Below, piece by piece: positions 1 through 12,429 of a stretch of 64,000 nucleotides of DNA. The stretch is from Hemerocallis citrina (lineage: Eukaryota; Streptophyta; Magnoliopsida; Asparagales; Asphodelaceae): NCBI GenBank assembly GCA_017893485.1, contig CM030362.1:182550175-182614174 (forward strand), read 5' to 3'. The notes under the pieces were generated by a model that was not told the origin of the DNA, made no database searches, and saw only the letters and a program-made list of their open reading frames with translations. How positions within the stretch are numbered: position 1 is the first letter of the stretch; each line of letters opens with the position of its first letter. The translations under genes and the position numbers were made by a program.

Positions 1-33
1 TCTTTAATTTTTTTTTCCAGGACTTAGGAGTGT

Positions 34-1650
34 ATGCCCAGATCTAAACCATTGGAGCCTACACTTTTTGACCCAGAGATTGAGAGAACCTTGCGTCAGA
101 TCAGAAAAAAGAAGAAAGAAAACACCACATCCTCTTTATCCATGGAGAACGAAGAGGAGAACAAAGCTTTGAAGGATTCTGCAATGCCCTCTGTCAATGG
201 AGCAACTCCAAGCATCAAAAGGCCTACAATTGAAGCAAACAATTTTGAAATTAAACCAGCAATTATTCAAATAATCCAATAGACAGTTCAATTTGGAGGA
301 CTAGCACATGATAATCCAAATGTTCACATTGCAAACTTTCTCGAAATGTTCAACTTGGGAGGGCTTAACACAAAAATTTATGGCAAAGTATTTTCCCCCA
401 CAAAAAACAGCAAGGTTAAGGAATGACATCACCACATTCACGCAATTCGAGACCGAATCATTATATGATGCATGAGAGAGGTACAAAGAGCTAATAAGAA
501 AATGTCCTCATCATGAACTACCTAAGTGGCTACAAGTGCAGACATTCTATAACGGTTTGGGAGCTACAAATCGATCTACTTTAGATGCAGTAGCTGGAGG
601 TGCACTAATGAGAAAAACTCATGAATCAGCCTATGAACTTTTAGAGGAGATGACATTTAATAATTATCAGTGGTTTTCAGAGAGAACAATGCCAAGAAAA
701 GTGGCGGGAGTTTTTGAACTTGATCCTATTACTACTTTAACTGCACAAATTGCTACTTTATCTAAACAATTAGGAAATGTGAATGTTAATTCTATTCAAA
801 ATAATATTATTTGTGATCATTGTGCAGAAAACCACTCAAGTGCAGATTGCCAATTGGGGAACCCTTTTGCTCAATCAAATGCCGAACAAGTAAATTTTGT
901 GTCAAACTTTCAAAGGCAAAACAACCCTCATGCAAACACATACAATTCAGGATGGAAAAATCACCCCAATTTTCTTGGAATAATAATCAAGGAGGAGCTA
1001 GACCACAACAAAATTTTTAACAACAAGAAAAGAAGTTGACACTAGAAGAGATGTTCATGCAACACATGCAGTAGACAGAGCAATACATACAGAGGACAGA
1101 TTTGGCAATCCAAAATATTGCAACTTCAACTTCAGCTTCAATTCACAATCTTGAGGTTCAAATTGGTCAAATTTCAAATATTCTTAACAAAAGAACGGCA
1201 GGAACATTACCTAGTAGCACTGTGGTCAATCTCAAGGAGCATGTCAAAGCAATAACACTTAGAAGTGGGACAACAATTGAGCAGCTACAAACCAAAAATG
1301 CCGAACAAAATGGGGTTGAAAAGCAAAGTGAGAACGAGCAAAGTGTGGAGGAACAAAAGCCGCACAAAGCAGTTTCAGGCCAAACAGTTTCATGGGAGTT
1401 TAATTCTAACACTTATTCTATTTCTCCTTATGATCCACCTATTCCCTTTCCACAAAGACTTAAAAAGAATAAGCTTGATAATCAGTTTTCAAAATTTTTA
1501 AATATTTTCAAACAATTGCATATTAATATTCCTCTAATTGAAGTTTTAGAACAAATGCCTAGATATGGTAAATTTTTGAAGGATATTTTATCAAACAAGA
1601 GGAAGCTGGAAGAACATGAGATGATGATGTTAACAGAAGAAAGTAGTGCA
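34..1650 (+). pseudogene. gag: Athila gag, broken
   Basis: Gag builds the virus-like particle in which reverse transcription takes place. An 82-residue piece (34-282) is followed by a stretch with stops (283-535), then an open block (536-1039), and the frame continues at 1102. A zinc-knuckle-like CDHCAENHSSADC (C-x2-C-x3-H-x4-C) lies near 812-850, followed by an Asn/Gln-rich stretch. The segment 1102-1650 resembles the Gag C-terminal linker leading into protease. The reading frame is lost at several points (stop at 280-282, frameshifts around 480-535, stop near 1070). No start was chosen with confidence: the ATG at 34 may be internal because the window begins inside the element. Assignment rests on position before protease and general Athila resemblance. 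Confidence 0.7.
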
Positions 1651-2272
1651 ATTTTACAAAAGAAGTTACCGCCTAAACTTAAAGATCCAGGGAGTTTTAC
1701 AATTCCTTGCACTATTGGAAATTCTTCTTTTTATAAAGCACTATGCGATTTAGGAGCAAGTATTAATCTTATGCCATATTATGCTTTCAGGAAATTAGGT
1801 ATTGGAGAAACAAAACCTACCACAATTTTCTTGCAATTGGCGGACAGATCTATCAAATACCCAAGAAGGATCATTGAAGACATTTTGGTGAAAGTAGACA
1901 AGTTCATATTTCTTGCAAATTTTATTGTGCTTGACATGGAGGAAGATGAACAAATTCTCTTTGATTTTGGGGAGACCTTATCTTGCCACAGGAAGAACAT
2001 TGATTGATGTGCAACAAGGGAAACTTATTCTAAGGGTTGACAACGAGCAAGTGACTTTTGATGTATTTAAATCCATGAAGCTTCCCTCAGAAGTTCATTC
2101 ATGTTTTCAAGTAAGCGAAGCCATGGGAGAAACACATTGGGATGAAATTTCTAAATTACCGTTAGAAGAATGCTTAACAACTTCAGAAACACTTGAATCA
2201 GATTATGAAGAGATCTTGGAATGTGATAAAAGTTTGGAAGATACACCACTTCCCCTTCACCACAACAACTAG
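1651..2272 (+). pseudogene. pol: Athila aspartic protease region, frameshifted
   Basis: The retroelement aspartic protease cleaves the Gag-Pol precursor. The frame shared with the end of gag reads through FTIPCTIGN and ALCDLGASINLMP (about 1696-1770), the catalytic Asp region in the DLGA form usual for Athila. The second conserved block (LILGRPYLATGR) appears only in another frame (1913-2272), so a frameshift lies near 1950-1975, inside the block where the flap-side helix is expected. The second frame then continues to a stop at 2270-2272. It joins directly to the pre-RT linker. Confidence 0.82.
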
Positions 2273-3440
2273 AGCTTAAACAACTCCTATCTAGTTTGAG
2301 GTACACATTTCTAGGCCAAAACTTCACTTTTCCTGTTATTATTAATGATTTTTTGAATGATTTTGAAGAGGAGAAGTTGTTGAGAGTTTTGAAAGAACAT
2401 AAAATAGCCTTAGGAAGGAACATTTCTGATATAAAGGGGATTAGTCATTCAATATGCATGCATAAAATTTTAATGGAGGATAATTTTAAGCCTATAGTGC
2501 AGCCATAACGAAGATTAAATCCATCAATGTAGGAAGTGGTGCATAAGGAGGTCTTGAAGCTTTTAGATGCAGGTATCATTTATCCAATTTTAGATAGTGC
2601 ATGGGTAAGTCCTATACATGTTGTGCCAAAGAAAGGAGGAATAATTGTAGTAAAGAATGACAATAATGAGCTAATACCAACTAGAATAGTCACGGGATGG
2701 CGAGTGTGAATAGATTATCGAAGACTAAACAATGCAACTAGAAAGGATCATTTTCCACTACCCTTCATTGACCAAATGCTAGAAAGACTTGCAGGCCACT
2801 CATACTATTGTTTTCTTGATGGGTATTCAGCATACAATCAAATCGTCATTGCACCAGAAGATAAAGAGAAAACAACTTTTACTTGCCCATATGGAACTTT
2901 TGTATATAGAAGGATGCTTTTTTGTCTTTGTAATGCCCTCGCCACATTTCAACGCTGCATGATGTCAATTTTTTCGAATATGGTTGAGAAGTTTATTGAA
3001 ATTTTTATGCATGATTTTTCAGTTTTTGGTCATTCATTTGATAATTATTTATCTAACTTAGCCTTGGTTTTGCAGCGTTGCAAGGAAACAAATCTGGTTT
3101 TGAATTGGGAGAAATGTCACTTTATGGTGGAAGAAGGGATTGTGCTAGACCACAAAGTTTTCTTTAAAGGAACTGAGGTGGATCGTGCTAAAATAGATGT
3201 CATTGAAAAACTACCTCCACCAACTAATGTCAAGGGAGTGATAAGTTTCTTGGGTCATGCAGGATTTTATCGACGATTTATAAAAAAATTTTCTTTAATC
3301 ACTAAACCTATTTGCAATCTTTTGAATAAAGATACACATTTTGACTTTTCCCATGATTGCTTGCATGCTTTTGAAACATTGAAAAAGAAATTGATTTCAA
3401 CACCTATAATTATTGCACCAGATTGGAATTTGCCTTATTG
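2273..3440 (+). pseudogene. pol: Athila reverse transcriptase, catalytic motif altered
   Basis: RNA-dependent DNA polymerase of the element. The linker (2296-2508) leads to an RT core in which stops occur near 2506, 2530 and 2707; the block 2776-3441 is open for 221 codons. Visible conserved blocks are WVSPIHVVPKKGG, IDYRRLN, the D-x3-A block (FLDGYSAYNQI), the FxYRRMLF block, and a thumb block reading HAGFYRRFI. The catalytic FxDD box reads FMHD, so the first of the paired aspartates is His; this copy could not polymerise even if the stops were read through. The frame ends at 3439-3441. Confidence 0.9.
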
Positions 3441-3916
3441 AATTAATGTGTGATGCTAATGATGTGGCAATAGGTGTTGTTTTAGGGCAATGAAAAAATA
3501 AAAAATTTCACACCATTTATTATGCAAGTAGAACTTTGACAGAAGCACAACTTAATTATGCTACTACTAAAAAAGAATTATTAGCTGTTGTATTTGCTTT
3601 TGACAAATTTCGATCTTATTTGATAGGTTCAAAGGTGGTTGTGTACACGAATCATTCAACTCTCAAATACTTGCTTGCAAAGAAGGAAGCCAAACCAAGA
3701 TTGCTTCACTGGATTTTACTCTTACAAGAGTTCGATGTGGAAACCAAGGACAAGAAGGGTGTGGAAAATGTGGTGGCTGATCATTTATCTCGCATTGAGC
3801 CTAAAGATGAAAACAAATTACAGGTTACACCAATCAATGAAGAATTTCCAGATGAGTATTTAATGATGTTACAAACTCCTCCATGGTATGCCGATATAGT
3901 TAATTACTTGGTATAA
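3437..3916 (+). pseudogene. pol: Athila RNase H domain, broken at its N-terminus
   Basis: RNase H removes the RNA strand during DNA synthesis. After the RT stop a shifted frame carries CDANDVAIGVVLGQ with a stop at about 3490, then an open block (3536-3916) with [35 protein letters not shown] upstream part and a [12 protein letters not shown] block, where Asp is expected in place of Asn in TNHS. It ends with VADHLSRIE, the usual boundary to the integrase linker. Loss of frame and the Asn make it inactive. Confidence 0.85.
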
Positions 3917-5164
3917 AAAATTCTATCTCCTGAAATTACTTATCGACAAAAGAAGAAATTTTTCTCTGACTTGAAATATTATTTTTGGGAGGAACCTTTT
4001 TCATTTCGCCATTGTGCAGATAAAGTAATAAGGAGATGTGTACCTGAAGAGGAGATGGAAAGCATACTCAAACATTGCCACACATTGGAAGTTGGCGGCC
4101 ATTTTAGTGGAGCAAAAACAGCAGCAAAACTTTTACAATCAGGATTTTATTGGCCCTCAATTTTTAAGGATGCTTTTAATTTTGTTAAATTATGTGATCA
4201 TTGTCAAATGGTGGGAAATATTTCTAGGAAACATGAGATGCCCCTAAATAATATCTTAGTGATTGAATTATTTGATGTTTGGGGGATATATTTTAGGGTC
4301 CTTTTCCATCTTCATTTTCTAATAAATATATTTTGGTTGCTGTAGATTATGTCTCCAAGTGCGTGGAAGCTGCTGCCTTACCAACCAATGATGAAGAGTG
4401 GTGGTGAACTTCATTAGGAAAAATATCTTTTCGCGATTTGGAGCTCCAAGGGCAATTATTAGTGATGGAGGAAAATATTTTTGCAACCGTCAATTTGATG
4501 CTTTACTTGCTAAGTATGGAGGTACTCATCATGTGGCAACATCCTATCACCCTCAAACAAGTGGTCAAGTGGAGGTTTCAAATCGAGAGTTGAAGCGTAT
4601 ACTTGAGAAGACGGTGAATATGTCACGAACTGATTGAGCAAGAAAATTAGATGATGCATTGTGGGCATATTGGAAGACATTTAAAACACCAATTGGAATG
4701 TCTCCATATATATTGGTGTATGGTAAAGCATGTCACTTACCGGTGGAACTTGAGTATCACGCTTATTGGGCAATAAAGACACTTAATTTTGACATGAAAA
4801 ATACATGTAAAGAGAGAATGCTGCAACTAAATGAGATGGACGAGTTTCGTAATGAAGCTTATGAAAATGCCAAGATCTATAAAGAAAAGACTAAACGGTG
4901 GCACGATAAGCATATTTTGAGAAGAGAATTCAAGGAAGGGGAGAAGGTGTTGTTATTCAATTCAAAACATAGACTTTTTCCAAGAAAATTGTGATCCAGG
5001 TGGACGGGACCATTTGTTATCACACGAGTTTTTCCATATGGAGCTATAGAAATTCATCAAGAGAAAAAAGGTACATTCAAGGTCAATGGACAGCGGCTGA
5101 AGCCATACATGGATGGAGAAGTTGGCAAGGAAATCTTGTACATCAATAAGGCCAAACAACAGTG
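3917..5164 (+). pseudogene. pol: Athila integrase, several stops and a changed catalytic residue
   Basis: Integrase joins the cDNA ends to target DNA. The zinc-binding HHCC domain is visible (HCHTLEVGGH then CDHCQ, about 4072-4208). The catalytic core is split: the first expected Asp (in a WGIDF-type motif) is Tyr (WGIYF, near 4280), the second Asp is kept in ISDGGKYF (about 4459), and the Glu is kept in GQVEVSNRE (about 4563). Stops or shifts occur at 4345, 4635 and 4992. The C-terminal part (4659-5164) has the basic stretch [13 protein letters not shown] and the [12 protein letters not shown] end, finishing at 5164. About the usual length for Athila integrase. Confidence 0.88.
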
Positions 5165-5937
5165 ACAAATTGGAGAAAGTCTGGCTAAAGACTTTAAACT
5201 TAGCACTTCTTAGGAGGAAACCCATGTTTTGTTTTACTACATTTAGATTTGATTTTTTTTTTTGTAGCACCCCGAATTTTCAATATGATATCTCATACGT
5301 GGCACACTTCCCAGCATCAACCTCAATTGTAATAGTAAATATATCCAAAATACAGATAATTTTTTCAACTTTTATGACATTAATTCTTTACAAAGCACAT
5401 CGGAAAACAAACATCTTGAATTACAATTTCTTTTTTTTACAACACAATCTTTTATAATCTACATAAGCCATAACATCAATCTAGCACAAGCATCCAAATC
5501 CCAAGCTATAAGTACCTACCTGTAAAACATGAGACTAGAGATAACCCTAATCCCCAAAACTACAGGGGTCAGTCATAACGGTGTGAGTGACATAAATATA
5601 AATACAGCATACATAAAACATAAGGCATAGAGTCATAAACAGCATGTATTAACAACAAGAATAAATAAATAAGAATTAACAATAAAAAAAACATGAAAAC
5701 ATCAAGTAAAACTAGACTAAGTATCGAGTGTAGAAAAACAAGAAAAAACATGTATGAAATCAAGTCATGAAAACATCAATGCTATATGCCGACTCTCTAA
5801 TGCATACTTGTCGGATTCTATGCATCCCACTCTACATAGGTCCGGTGCAAGCCCTTAACGTTCTCCACTTGATAAGGTTTAATCTCCCGCTATGTAACTA
5901 ATCCTACTACGATGACTACTATGAGATATAGATAAAC

Positions 5938-6195
5938 TGTGAGGATTAGCCCATGCCTCGATAATTCCGGAGGTCAATCTTTATCCACAGATAATTCCGG
6001 AGACTATTTCACTCACACCTGGGAATCTTCGAGAATATCCCACACCGCAAGCTATGGCGCCTCATCACAAGAATACCCCATGAGTGTCGCCTCAACCTCG
6101 ATAATTTCGGAGATCGATCCCACACTGCAGGTAATTTCGAAGACTATTTCACTCACACTTCAATAATTCTGGGGATTATCTCATACCGCAAGCCA
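5938..6195. repeat. Minisatellite of ~45-55 bp in solo LTR (ATAATTCCGG motif)
   Basis: Imperfect repeats of a motif with CTCGATAATTCCGG, GAGACTATTTCACTCACACC and CACACCGCAAG. The same motif recurs in 11810-12060 and in the leader at 10975-11090. Confidence 0.7.
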
Positions 6196-6799
6196 TACTG
6201 AGGTACATAACCCATGTTCTACTTTCATCATATCACCATCTAATGCCTGTCCTTATTTTTTAAGTTAATTAATTATTTATTAGATTGCGAATTTCTTAGA
6301 GTTGGTGTACCCTATTGGGCTTATCTCAACTGAACAATAACCAAAATCTCAACCGCTGGTAGTTAGGACCCCACTCAATCTCTAAAGACTCATAACTCAA
6401 ACATCAATACCAAAACTTTCAATAAAACTCGCAAATCCATCATCCAAACGATTATACGAAGAAAAATCCTTAAGTCAACAAAATCCAAAACTATATAATG
6501 TACTAATAAAATTTTAGAATTCAAATAAAATATTAAATCCATTAAATAACAGAAAACCATGTTTTTAAGTCGTAGAATATCACTAAAACATCAGTTCGTT
6601 GAAAACACATATAACTCACTTAATAAATTCATAAGAATACAATTAAAATTCTGTTATAAATAAAATATAATTCTTTGTAAAATGCTGTAATCTGCAGTAA
6701 AAATATCATATAAAATAGTAGAGTAATAATCTATAATATCGAGGACATAAATATTTAAAAGAAACGAATAAACTCAACCAAAACAACCAAAGAAGCAAT

Positions 6800-6896
6800 T
6801 GACGGTCGACCGCACAAGAAGGGCAGTCGACTGTCAATCAAAAATCCCCGAAATAGAAGCGTGACGGTCGACCGTGCGGTTGACCGTGACCTGCCA
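6800..6896. repeat. Cluster of GTCGAC palindromes
   Basis: Three palindromic or near-palindromic sites (ACGGTCGACCG, CAGTCGACTG, ACGGTCGACCGT) within about 100 bp. A richer cluster lies at the equivalent place in the related LTR (12430-12645). Confidence 0.6.
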
Positions 6897-8648
6897 CACA
6901 GCCAGTTAGGAATTGTGCATGTTTTGACTGATACTTGATTAAATCTTTGAAAAATCAAAATTAAACTCCATGAGATGAATAATTATAACTTGTATAACAT
7001 ATAGGAGTTATTAAAACACATCAAAACATATCAAGATCTCAAAAGAGTGATTTTTCACAAAAAAGTTCTTCAAAACAGCAACTTAATCATATAGTGTATA
7101 TATATGTGTATTAGCACTAGTTTAAGCCTCAAAACTTCATCAAATAAGAGTAGTAAAAGGTTTAAACTCATCTCGATCAGAATCAACACATTTAAAATCC
7201 AATCAAAACTCCATCAAAAAGTCAAAAAATCTTCAAAACAGTATGCATATAATGTGAATGAGTATATGAGTGTGTTCGTGCATCAGTTAAACACTAAGAA
7301 TCCATTGTATATATGTGGTATAAAGTTCAAAACCATCTAAGTACTAAAACAATTCAAATCCATCGAAAACTTCACAAAAATTCACAAAACTCAGTTTGGC
7401 CATATAACATCAGACCCGAAAACACTTTCTCAACCCCCAACTTTAAAACTTGATTCTTTTAGTTCAAAAATTCTTCTATAACTTGTTATACTCATACCCA
7501 GTTACTTACATCAGTTTACTCATGAACATATGTACTCACAACATGCAAATAATCAAGTTCTATCTGTCGAAATGTCAAGAACAAAACAACATATGGATAC
7601 ACATAGTAGGGTTCATCTTTAATCAATTTTGTTTACTTTCATGCAATAATATCATACCACTCAACATGTTTATTTAAATCAGCAACAATATAATTGAAAA
7701 CATCCTACTCATGATTTCTATTAGGTTCTTTAATAATCTCAAGTCATTAAATTAGGGTTTCAATCTTCAATAATGTAGTTTCATGGAAAGATTCAATTTT
7801 TAATTCATCTACTCATCAAAATTCATTACATCTTCATACCATCATCTAACATGCTTTCTAATAGATAAATTATCACACACAACAAGCTTAGAATAATAAG
7901 AAAACAAACATAGGTTACTCACCTTATTGAAGAATCAACCGAAGATAATAAAGAATAAGAAAAATCCCTCCTTTCGCAAGAAAACAAGATCCTTGCTTTA
8001 AAACTCCAAGAAAATGATAATAAGAAATCCCTTTTATGTTGTGCAACAAAGAGACAGCTGCACCCCACCTCTTATAGGCCAGAAATCCAAGTAATTAGGG
8101 TTTTGAATAGATTTGTAAATTACTTCTTTTAAATATACCTTTACATATATAGATCCTTATACTTGGAAGTTAAATAAAACCAAATTAATTGAGATTTAAA
8201 AACAAAAAATAATACCCTAATAGTAGCTGGCACTGTTTTGAAAACCTAGAAAAACAAAATTGCACTTTTGCCCCTTGCAAGATAAACCAAATTTATTAAA
8301 ACAAAAATCAAACACTTTTACCTCTGAGTTGACTAGGTATCATGCCCAGCCCAAAAGTATGAAAATATGGAGCTTTCACTCCAAGTGGTAATTTTGCACA
8401 AAAGTCCATCTTTTTGTAATATTTGCTAATAGGTTAAATAATTATCAGAAAAATTCAGAAAATTCACAAATAATATCTAATAATAAATTATGGGTTTCCT
8501 CAAAATAATTTTTGACTTTGAACTTTCCACAAAAACATTTGCACGTGTAAAAAGGTAAATTTCAGAAAAATATTTATTAAATCACCAAAAATTATTTTAA
8601 TTCATTTATTAATCTTAAAAGCAATATTTAAAAGTCTGGGGTATTAAA

Positions 8649-9875
8649 ATTTTAGTTTATTATAATTTTATTTTTTTATTTTATTTTGTAGGATTGCATA
8701 AGTTTGGAAGTCGCCGGGGCAGAGCTATTTTCTACACCAACATTGATGGTTGTTTTTGAGTAGGATGGAGACAGAATATGGAAAAGTGTTTCAAAGAGAG
8801 ATTGTAGCCAATTGTCTTAGATTTCCTAGATTTCCAGAACAAAAATAATCAGGCCATTTGGACACCTACAGCTCCAGATATCGCTGAAATAATGAATGTC
8901 GAGTGTGCAAAATTTTAACACGAATCAGAGGAGAAATTCTGAACTTTTTGCATTCGTTTTGTTTTTCTTTTTTCCTTTCCAATTGATGATAAGTTGATAT
9001 TCAAGTTTGGGGGATGGGGTACAAATTTATTTTTTATTTTATATATATTTGAAAAGAAAAACAAAACAAAAAGGGATTTCAATTAGGCTTACCAGTACAC
9101 TTTTGAGTTCTTTATTATACTAAAGCATTGAAATATTTTTTAGGATAGACAATATCTTATAAAGCAAGATTAAGCATACTTCTTTACTTTAGGATTATTG
9201 AATTTCAAAATTCCTTACACAATTGTGACAGTCATGTGATTATACATGAAAGAAAACTGTGATGCTTTTTCTTGTGATTATCCCCTTTGATCTAGTCCTA
9301 GACAGAGTTTAAGTAAATAGAGTGATAATAATGAAAAAAATTTATGAATAAAGTCTTTCTACTCTAATATTTTGAGTTGCTTAGTAACTAGGGGTATTCA
9401 TCTCCAATGTTTACTTTTACGTCAAACAACAACTTGAAATATGAGCATGCAAAGCACTATAAGTTTATGACTGGTTGAGTAATCGGGTGAATTCATCATA
9501 AATATTTGCATTCGCATCAAAAGGCAAGTGAAAAATCAAAGAGGAGACCCCCCCTCCCCCAAAAAAAAAAAAAAACCCAGTTAGTTTGCTACTCGGCTTG
9601 TAGTAGTGAGAAGGAAAAATCACAAATGAAGTTGTTACATACTATAATTACATTAATTGCATGACAAGTATGATTGGGTTGGGAATTATGAATGAATAAT
9701 TACACTGGAAAAAGTGAGTATGTTTGATTTTACTTTATTTGTTATTGTTTATATTTTTAATTGAAATTTTGATGCTTGCATGATGAGATCTCTTGATGTG
9801 ATGAGTTGAGCTTATTATTGATTATAATTCATTTATTCATGGTTATACTTTTTGCTCGAGGACAAACAAAATCTT
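8649..9875 (+). other. Athila noncoding tail between integrase and 3' LTR
   Basis: AT-rich, without an ORF worth calling. It holds a first purine-rich AAGTTTGGGGGATGGGG (from 9004) far from the LTR, and a C-run/A-run junction at 9547-9575. Athila elements often carry an env-like ORF here; no trace was recognised. Confidence 0.65.
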
Positions 9876-9890
9876 AAGTTTGGGGGTATT
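9876..9890 (+). other. Athila polypurine tract
   Basis: AAGTTTGGGGGTATT lies immediately before the LTR start TGATGTG; it is the plus-strand primer site position. Confidence 0.8.
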
Positions 9891-10414
9891 TGATGTGTAT
9901 AATTTTTATATAAATATTTGTACTCTACCCATAATAATTGCTTGTATTCGTCTATCTTGTTAAAAATTCATCTTATTTTCATAGATTTCAGTTAATTAAT
10001 TATTTTTAAAGGAATAAGATTTTTTGATGCAAAAGGTGAAGATTTTCGGTAAAAACCAACAAACAAAACAAAGAGAGTAATTGATTAATTTTTATTGTTT
10101 TGTTGAATTTTAAATTTTATAATTTGGCCATGTGAAAAGCAAAATAGAAATTTTTGATTGCCAATAGAGGTGAAAATGAAATAAAGAAATTTAAAAGGGT
10201 GTAATTGAGCGAATGTGATTATTAGTGAGTTTAATTAATTTAAACTAATTAATTTGATTTTATTTTATTTTTAAATCCTAAATTTTGATTTTATTTTATG
10301 TGTGCAGCACATGTTTCAAGAAAAAGAAAGAGAAGAAAAAGAAGCAAGAAATCAAGATCAAATCAAATAAGGAAAGAAATAAATAAATATGTGGGGTTTT
10401 CTGCAAAAATTAAC

Positions 10415-10419
10415 CCTAA
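10415..10419. repeat. Target-site duplication CCTAA (left)
   Basis: Matches 14387-14391 exactly; removing the element restores a continuous Athila LTR. Confidence 0.85.
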
Positions 10420-10882
10420 TGTAACGCCTCACCCCAATACTCAGACAATTTTTATTATTTTTAAGACAAATTAGATACTATGTAGTACAACTGCCCACCA
10501 CAGGCTGCCTCTCAAAAGGTGGTTAACCAATTAGGTGACTCTTGATCATAGACATTTGTATTTATATTAAACTATTTTTTGTACATCTCCCGATATGGGA
10601 TTATTGTAATTCATCTCTCTTTCTTATTTCAAATCCCGTGCACACTTTTTCCAAAGTGCCACATCAACCAACAACCAAGGCAACTTCCTGCCTTTGACTT
10701 TTCAACAGTCGGTGGGGCCCCCACACCCCCCTCCACATCATCACGTGGGTGAAGCATGCTGTAGCACAGCATGTATATCTCATAATATATACATCCATCA
10801 TAATTACTCAATGTCACTTTCAACCATTATATATATATATTTTATATATATTTTTATATCTTTGAAATTACGGGGTATTACA
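10420..10882 (-). mobile_element. Short (463 bp) LTR at 3' end of the nested element
   Basis: Minus strand starts TGTAATACCCCG and ends GGTGAGGCGTTACA. It contains a CCCATATCGGG segment followed by a TATA-like AATATAAATAC, typical of small plant LTRs. It is preceded on the minus strand by a purine tract, which marks it as a 3' LTR. Confidence 0.75.
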
Positions 10883-11130
10883 CACACCCCACCTTTAGAA
10901 ATCAGCGTCCTCGCTGAGTACGAGGCATGTAACTAGCGCAGGATCCTCCTTTCTAGTTGATGTGGTTTCGTCCTCGATCCCGATAATTCCGAAGACTAGT
11001 CCCACGCCGCAGGTAATTCTGGAGACTATTTCACTCACACCTCGATAATTCCGGGGACTATCTCACACCGCAGATCATACTGAGGCCTCTTCCACCTTCG
11101 ATGTCGAAAGTCGGCTCTGATACCATTCTC
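10883..11130 (-). other. 248-bp internal region of nested element: primer site to purine tract
   Basis: Minus strand runs from primer site to a GAGGACGCTGATTT block and a purine tract AAAGGTGGGGTG (near 10883-10897). The GAGGACG block before the tract matches the gag-pol end seen before the 3' LTR of the Tekay-like element at 26050. It also carries the ATAATTCCGG minisatellite motif found in the LTR. It is too short to encode anything. Confidence 0.75.
11113..11125 (-). other. Primer-binding site, initiator tRNA-Met
   Basis: Minus strand TGGTATCAGAGCC, complementary to the 3' end of plant initiator tRNA-Met, 5 nt from the LTR end. Confidence 0.88.
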
Positions 11131-11809
11131 TGTAGCGCCCCGAATTTGCAATATGATATCTCAGAAATATGCGGCACAATTTCCAGCATCAACTTCAAAT
11201 GTAATATTAAACACAACTCAAAATACCAATAAAATTTTTCTCAAACTTTTATTACAATAATATTTACATAGCACAGCGGAATACATACACCTTGATTTAC
11301 AAATTTTCTTTCTTTACAACACTTTCTTTTACAAAATCACACAATCCATTACATCACTTTAACTCAACCATCCAAATCCCAAGCTATAGGTAATCACCTG
11401 TAAAATATGAGGCTAGAGATAACTCTAACCCCCAAAACTAAAGGGGTCAGCCATAACGGTGTGAGTGACATAAAAACAAACAACATAAATAGAGCATAGA
11501 TTCATCAATAACATGAAATAAACAAGAGTAAATGAATTAGGGAATAACCATGAAACACGAAAACATCAAGTGAAGCTAGACTAAGTATCAAGTGTAGAAA
11601 ACCGAAAACACATGCATAATACCAAGTCAAGAAAACATCAATGCTATATGCTAACTCTCTAATGCGTACTTGTCAGAGTCTATGCATCCCACTTTACATA
11701 GGTCCGGTGCAAGCCCTTAACGTTCTCCACTTTATAGGGTTTAATCTCCCGCTATGCAACTAATCCTACTTCTATGATTACTACGAGATATAAATACACT
11801 GTGAGTATT

Positions 11810-12062
11810 AGCCCATGCCTCGATAATTCCGGAGGTCAATCTCTATCCACAGATAATTTCGGAGACTATTTCACTCACACCTGGGAATCTTCGAGAATAC
11901 CCCACACCGCAAGTTATGGTACCTCATCACACGAATACCACATGAGTGTCACATCGACCCCGATAGTTTCGGAGATCAATCCCACACCACAGGTAATTCC
12001 AGAGACTATTTCACTCATACCTGGATAATTTCGGGGATTATCTTACACCGCGAGCCATACTG
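11810..12062. repeat. ATAATTCCGG minisatellite in long LTR
   Basis: Imperfect repeats equivalent to 5938-6195, with GGAGACTATTTCACTCA and CACACCGC blocks. Confidence 0.7.
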
Positions 12063-12429
12063 AGGTCCATAACCCATGTTCTCATTTATCATATCACCAC
12101 TAGTGCTTGTCCTTATCATTTAGGTTATTTAATTACTTTACGAATCTCCTAGAGTTGGTATACCCTACCGGACTTAACTCAACAACTGATCAACTAAAAT
12201 GTCTCGACAGGCCCAAAACACAAATATCTCAACCACCGGTATACTAGGGTCACACACACCCTCTAGAGACTCACACCCAAATATCCAAACCAATCTGCCA
12301 TCATAAATTGCTCAATTAAAACAACTTGAAAACATATGTTCAGTAGAGGATAAGGTATAGAATAGTAAGTTATAGATTAAAACATTTAGAGAATAAATCA
12401 TTTAAAAGAACATTCAAATATATCAAGAT

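Larger units (their letters stand above)
5263..8648 (-). mobile_element. Solo LTR, Tekay/Del-like family (same family as 11131-14386)
   Basis: Begins TGTAGCACCCCG on the + strand and ends in a degraded GGGGTATTAAA, the inverted-terminal pattern of long Tekay-like LTRs. Large parts align by eye with 11131-14386, which carries a primer site on its low-coordinate side; hence the minus orientation. A TATA-like box on the minus strand lies at 8071-8076. No primer site or purine tract adjoins, so this is a solo LTR. It separates the Athila integrase from its noncoding tail. A clean target duplication could not be found because the left flank is a T run and the right terminus has mutated; the right end is uncertain by a few bases. 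Confidence 0.75.

Noticed and set aside
5263..8648. DNA transposon because of the inverted TGTAGC..GGGG ends
   Set aside because: The related copy at 11131-14386 has an adjoining initiator-Met primer site, so these are LTR ends.
11113..11125. End of a tRNA-Met gene
   Set aside because: Only 13 nt match and they adjoin an LTR end; it is a primer site.
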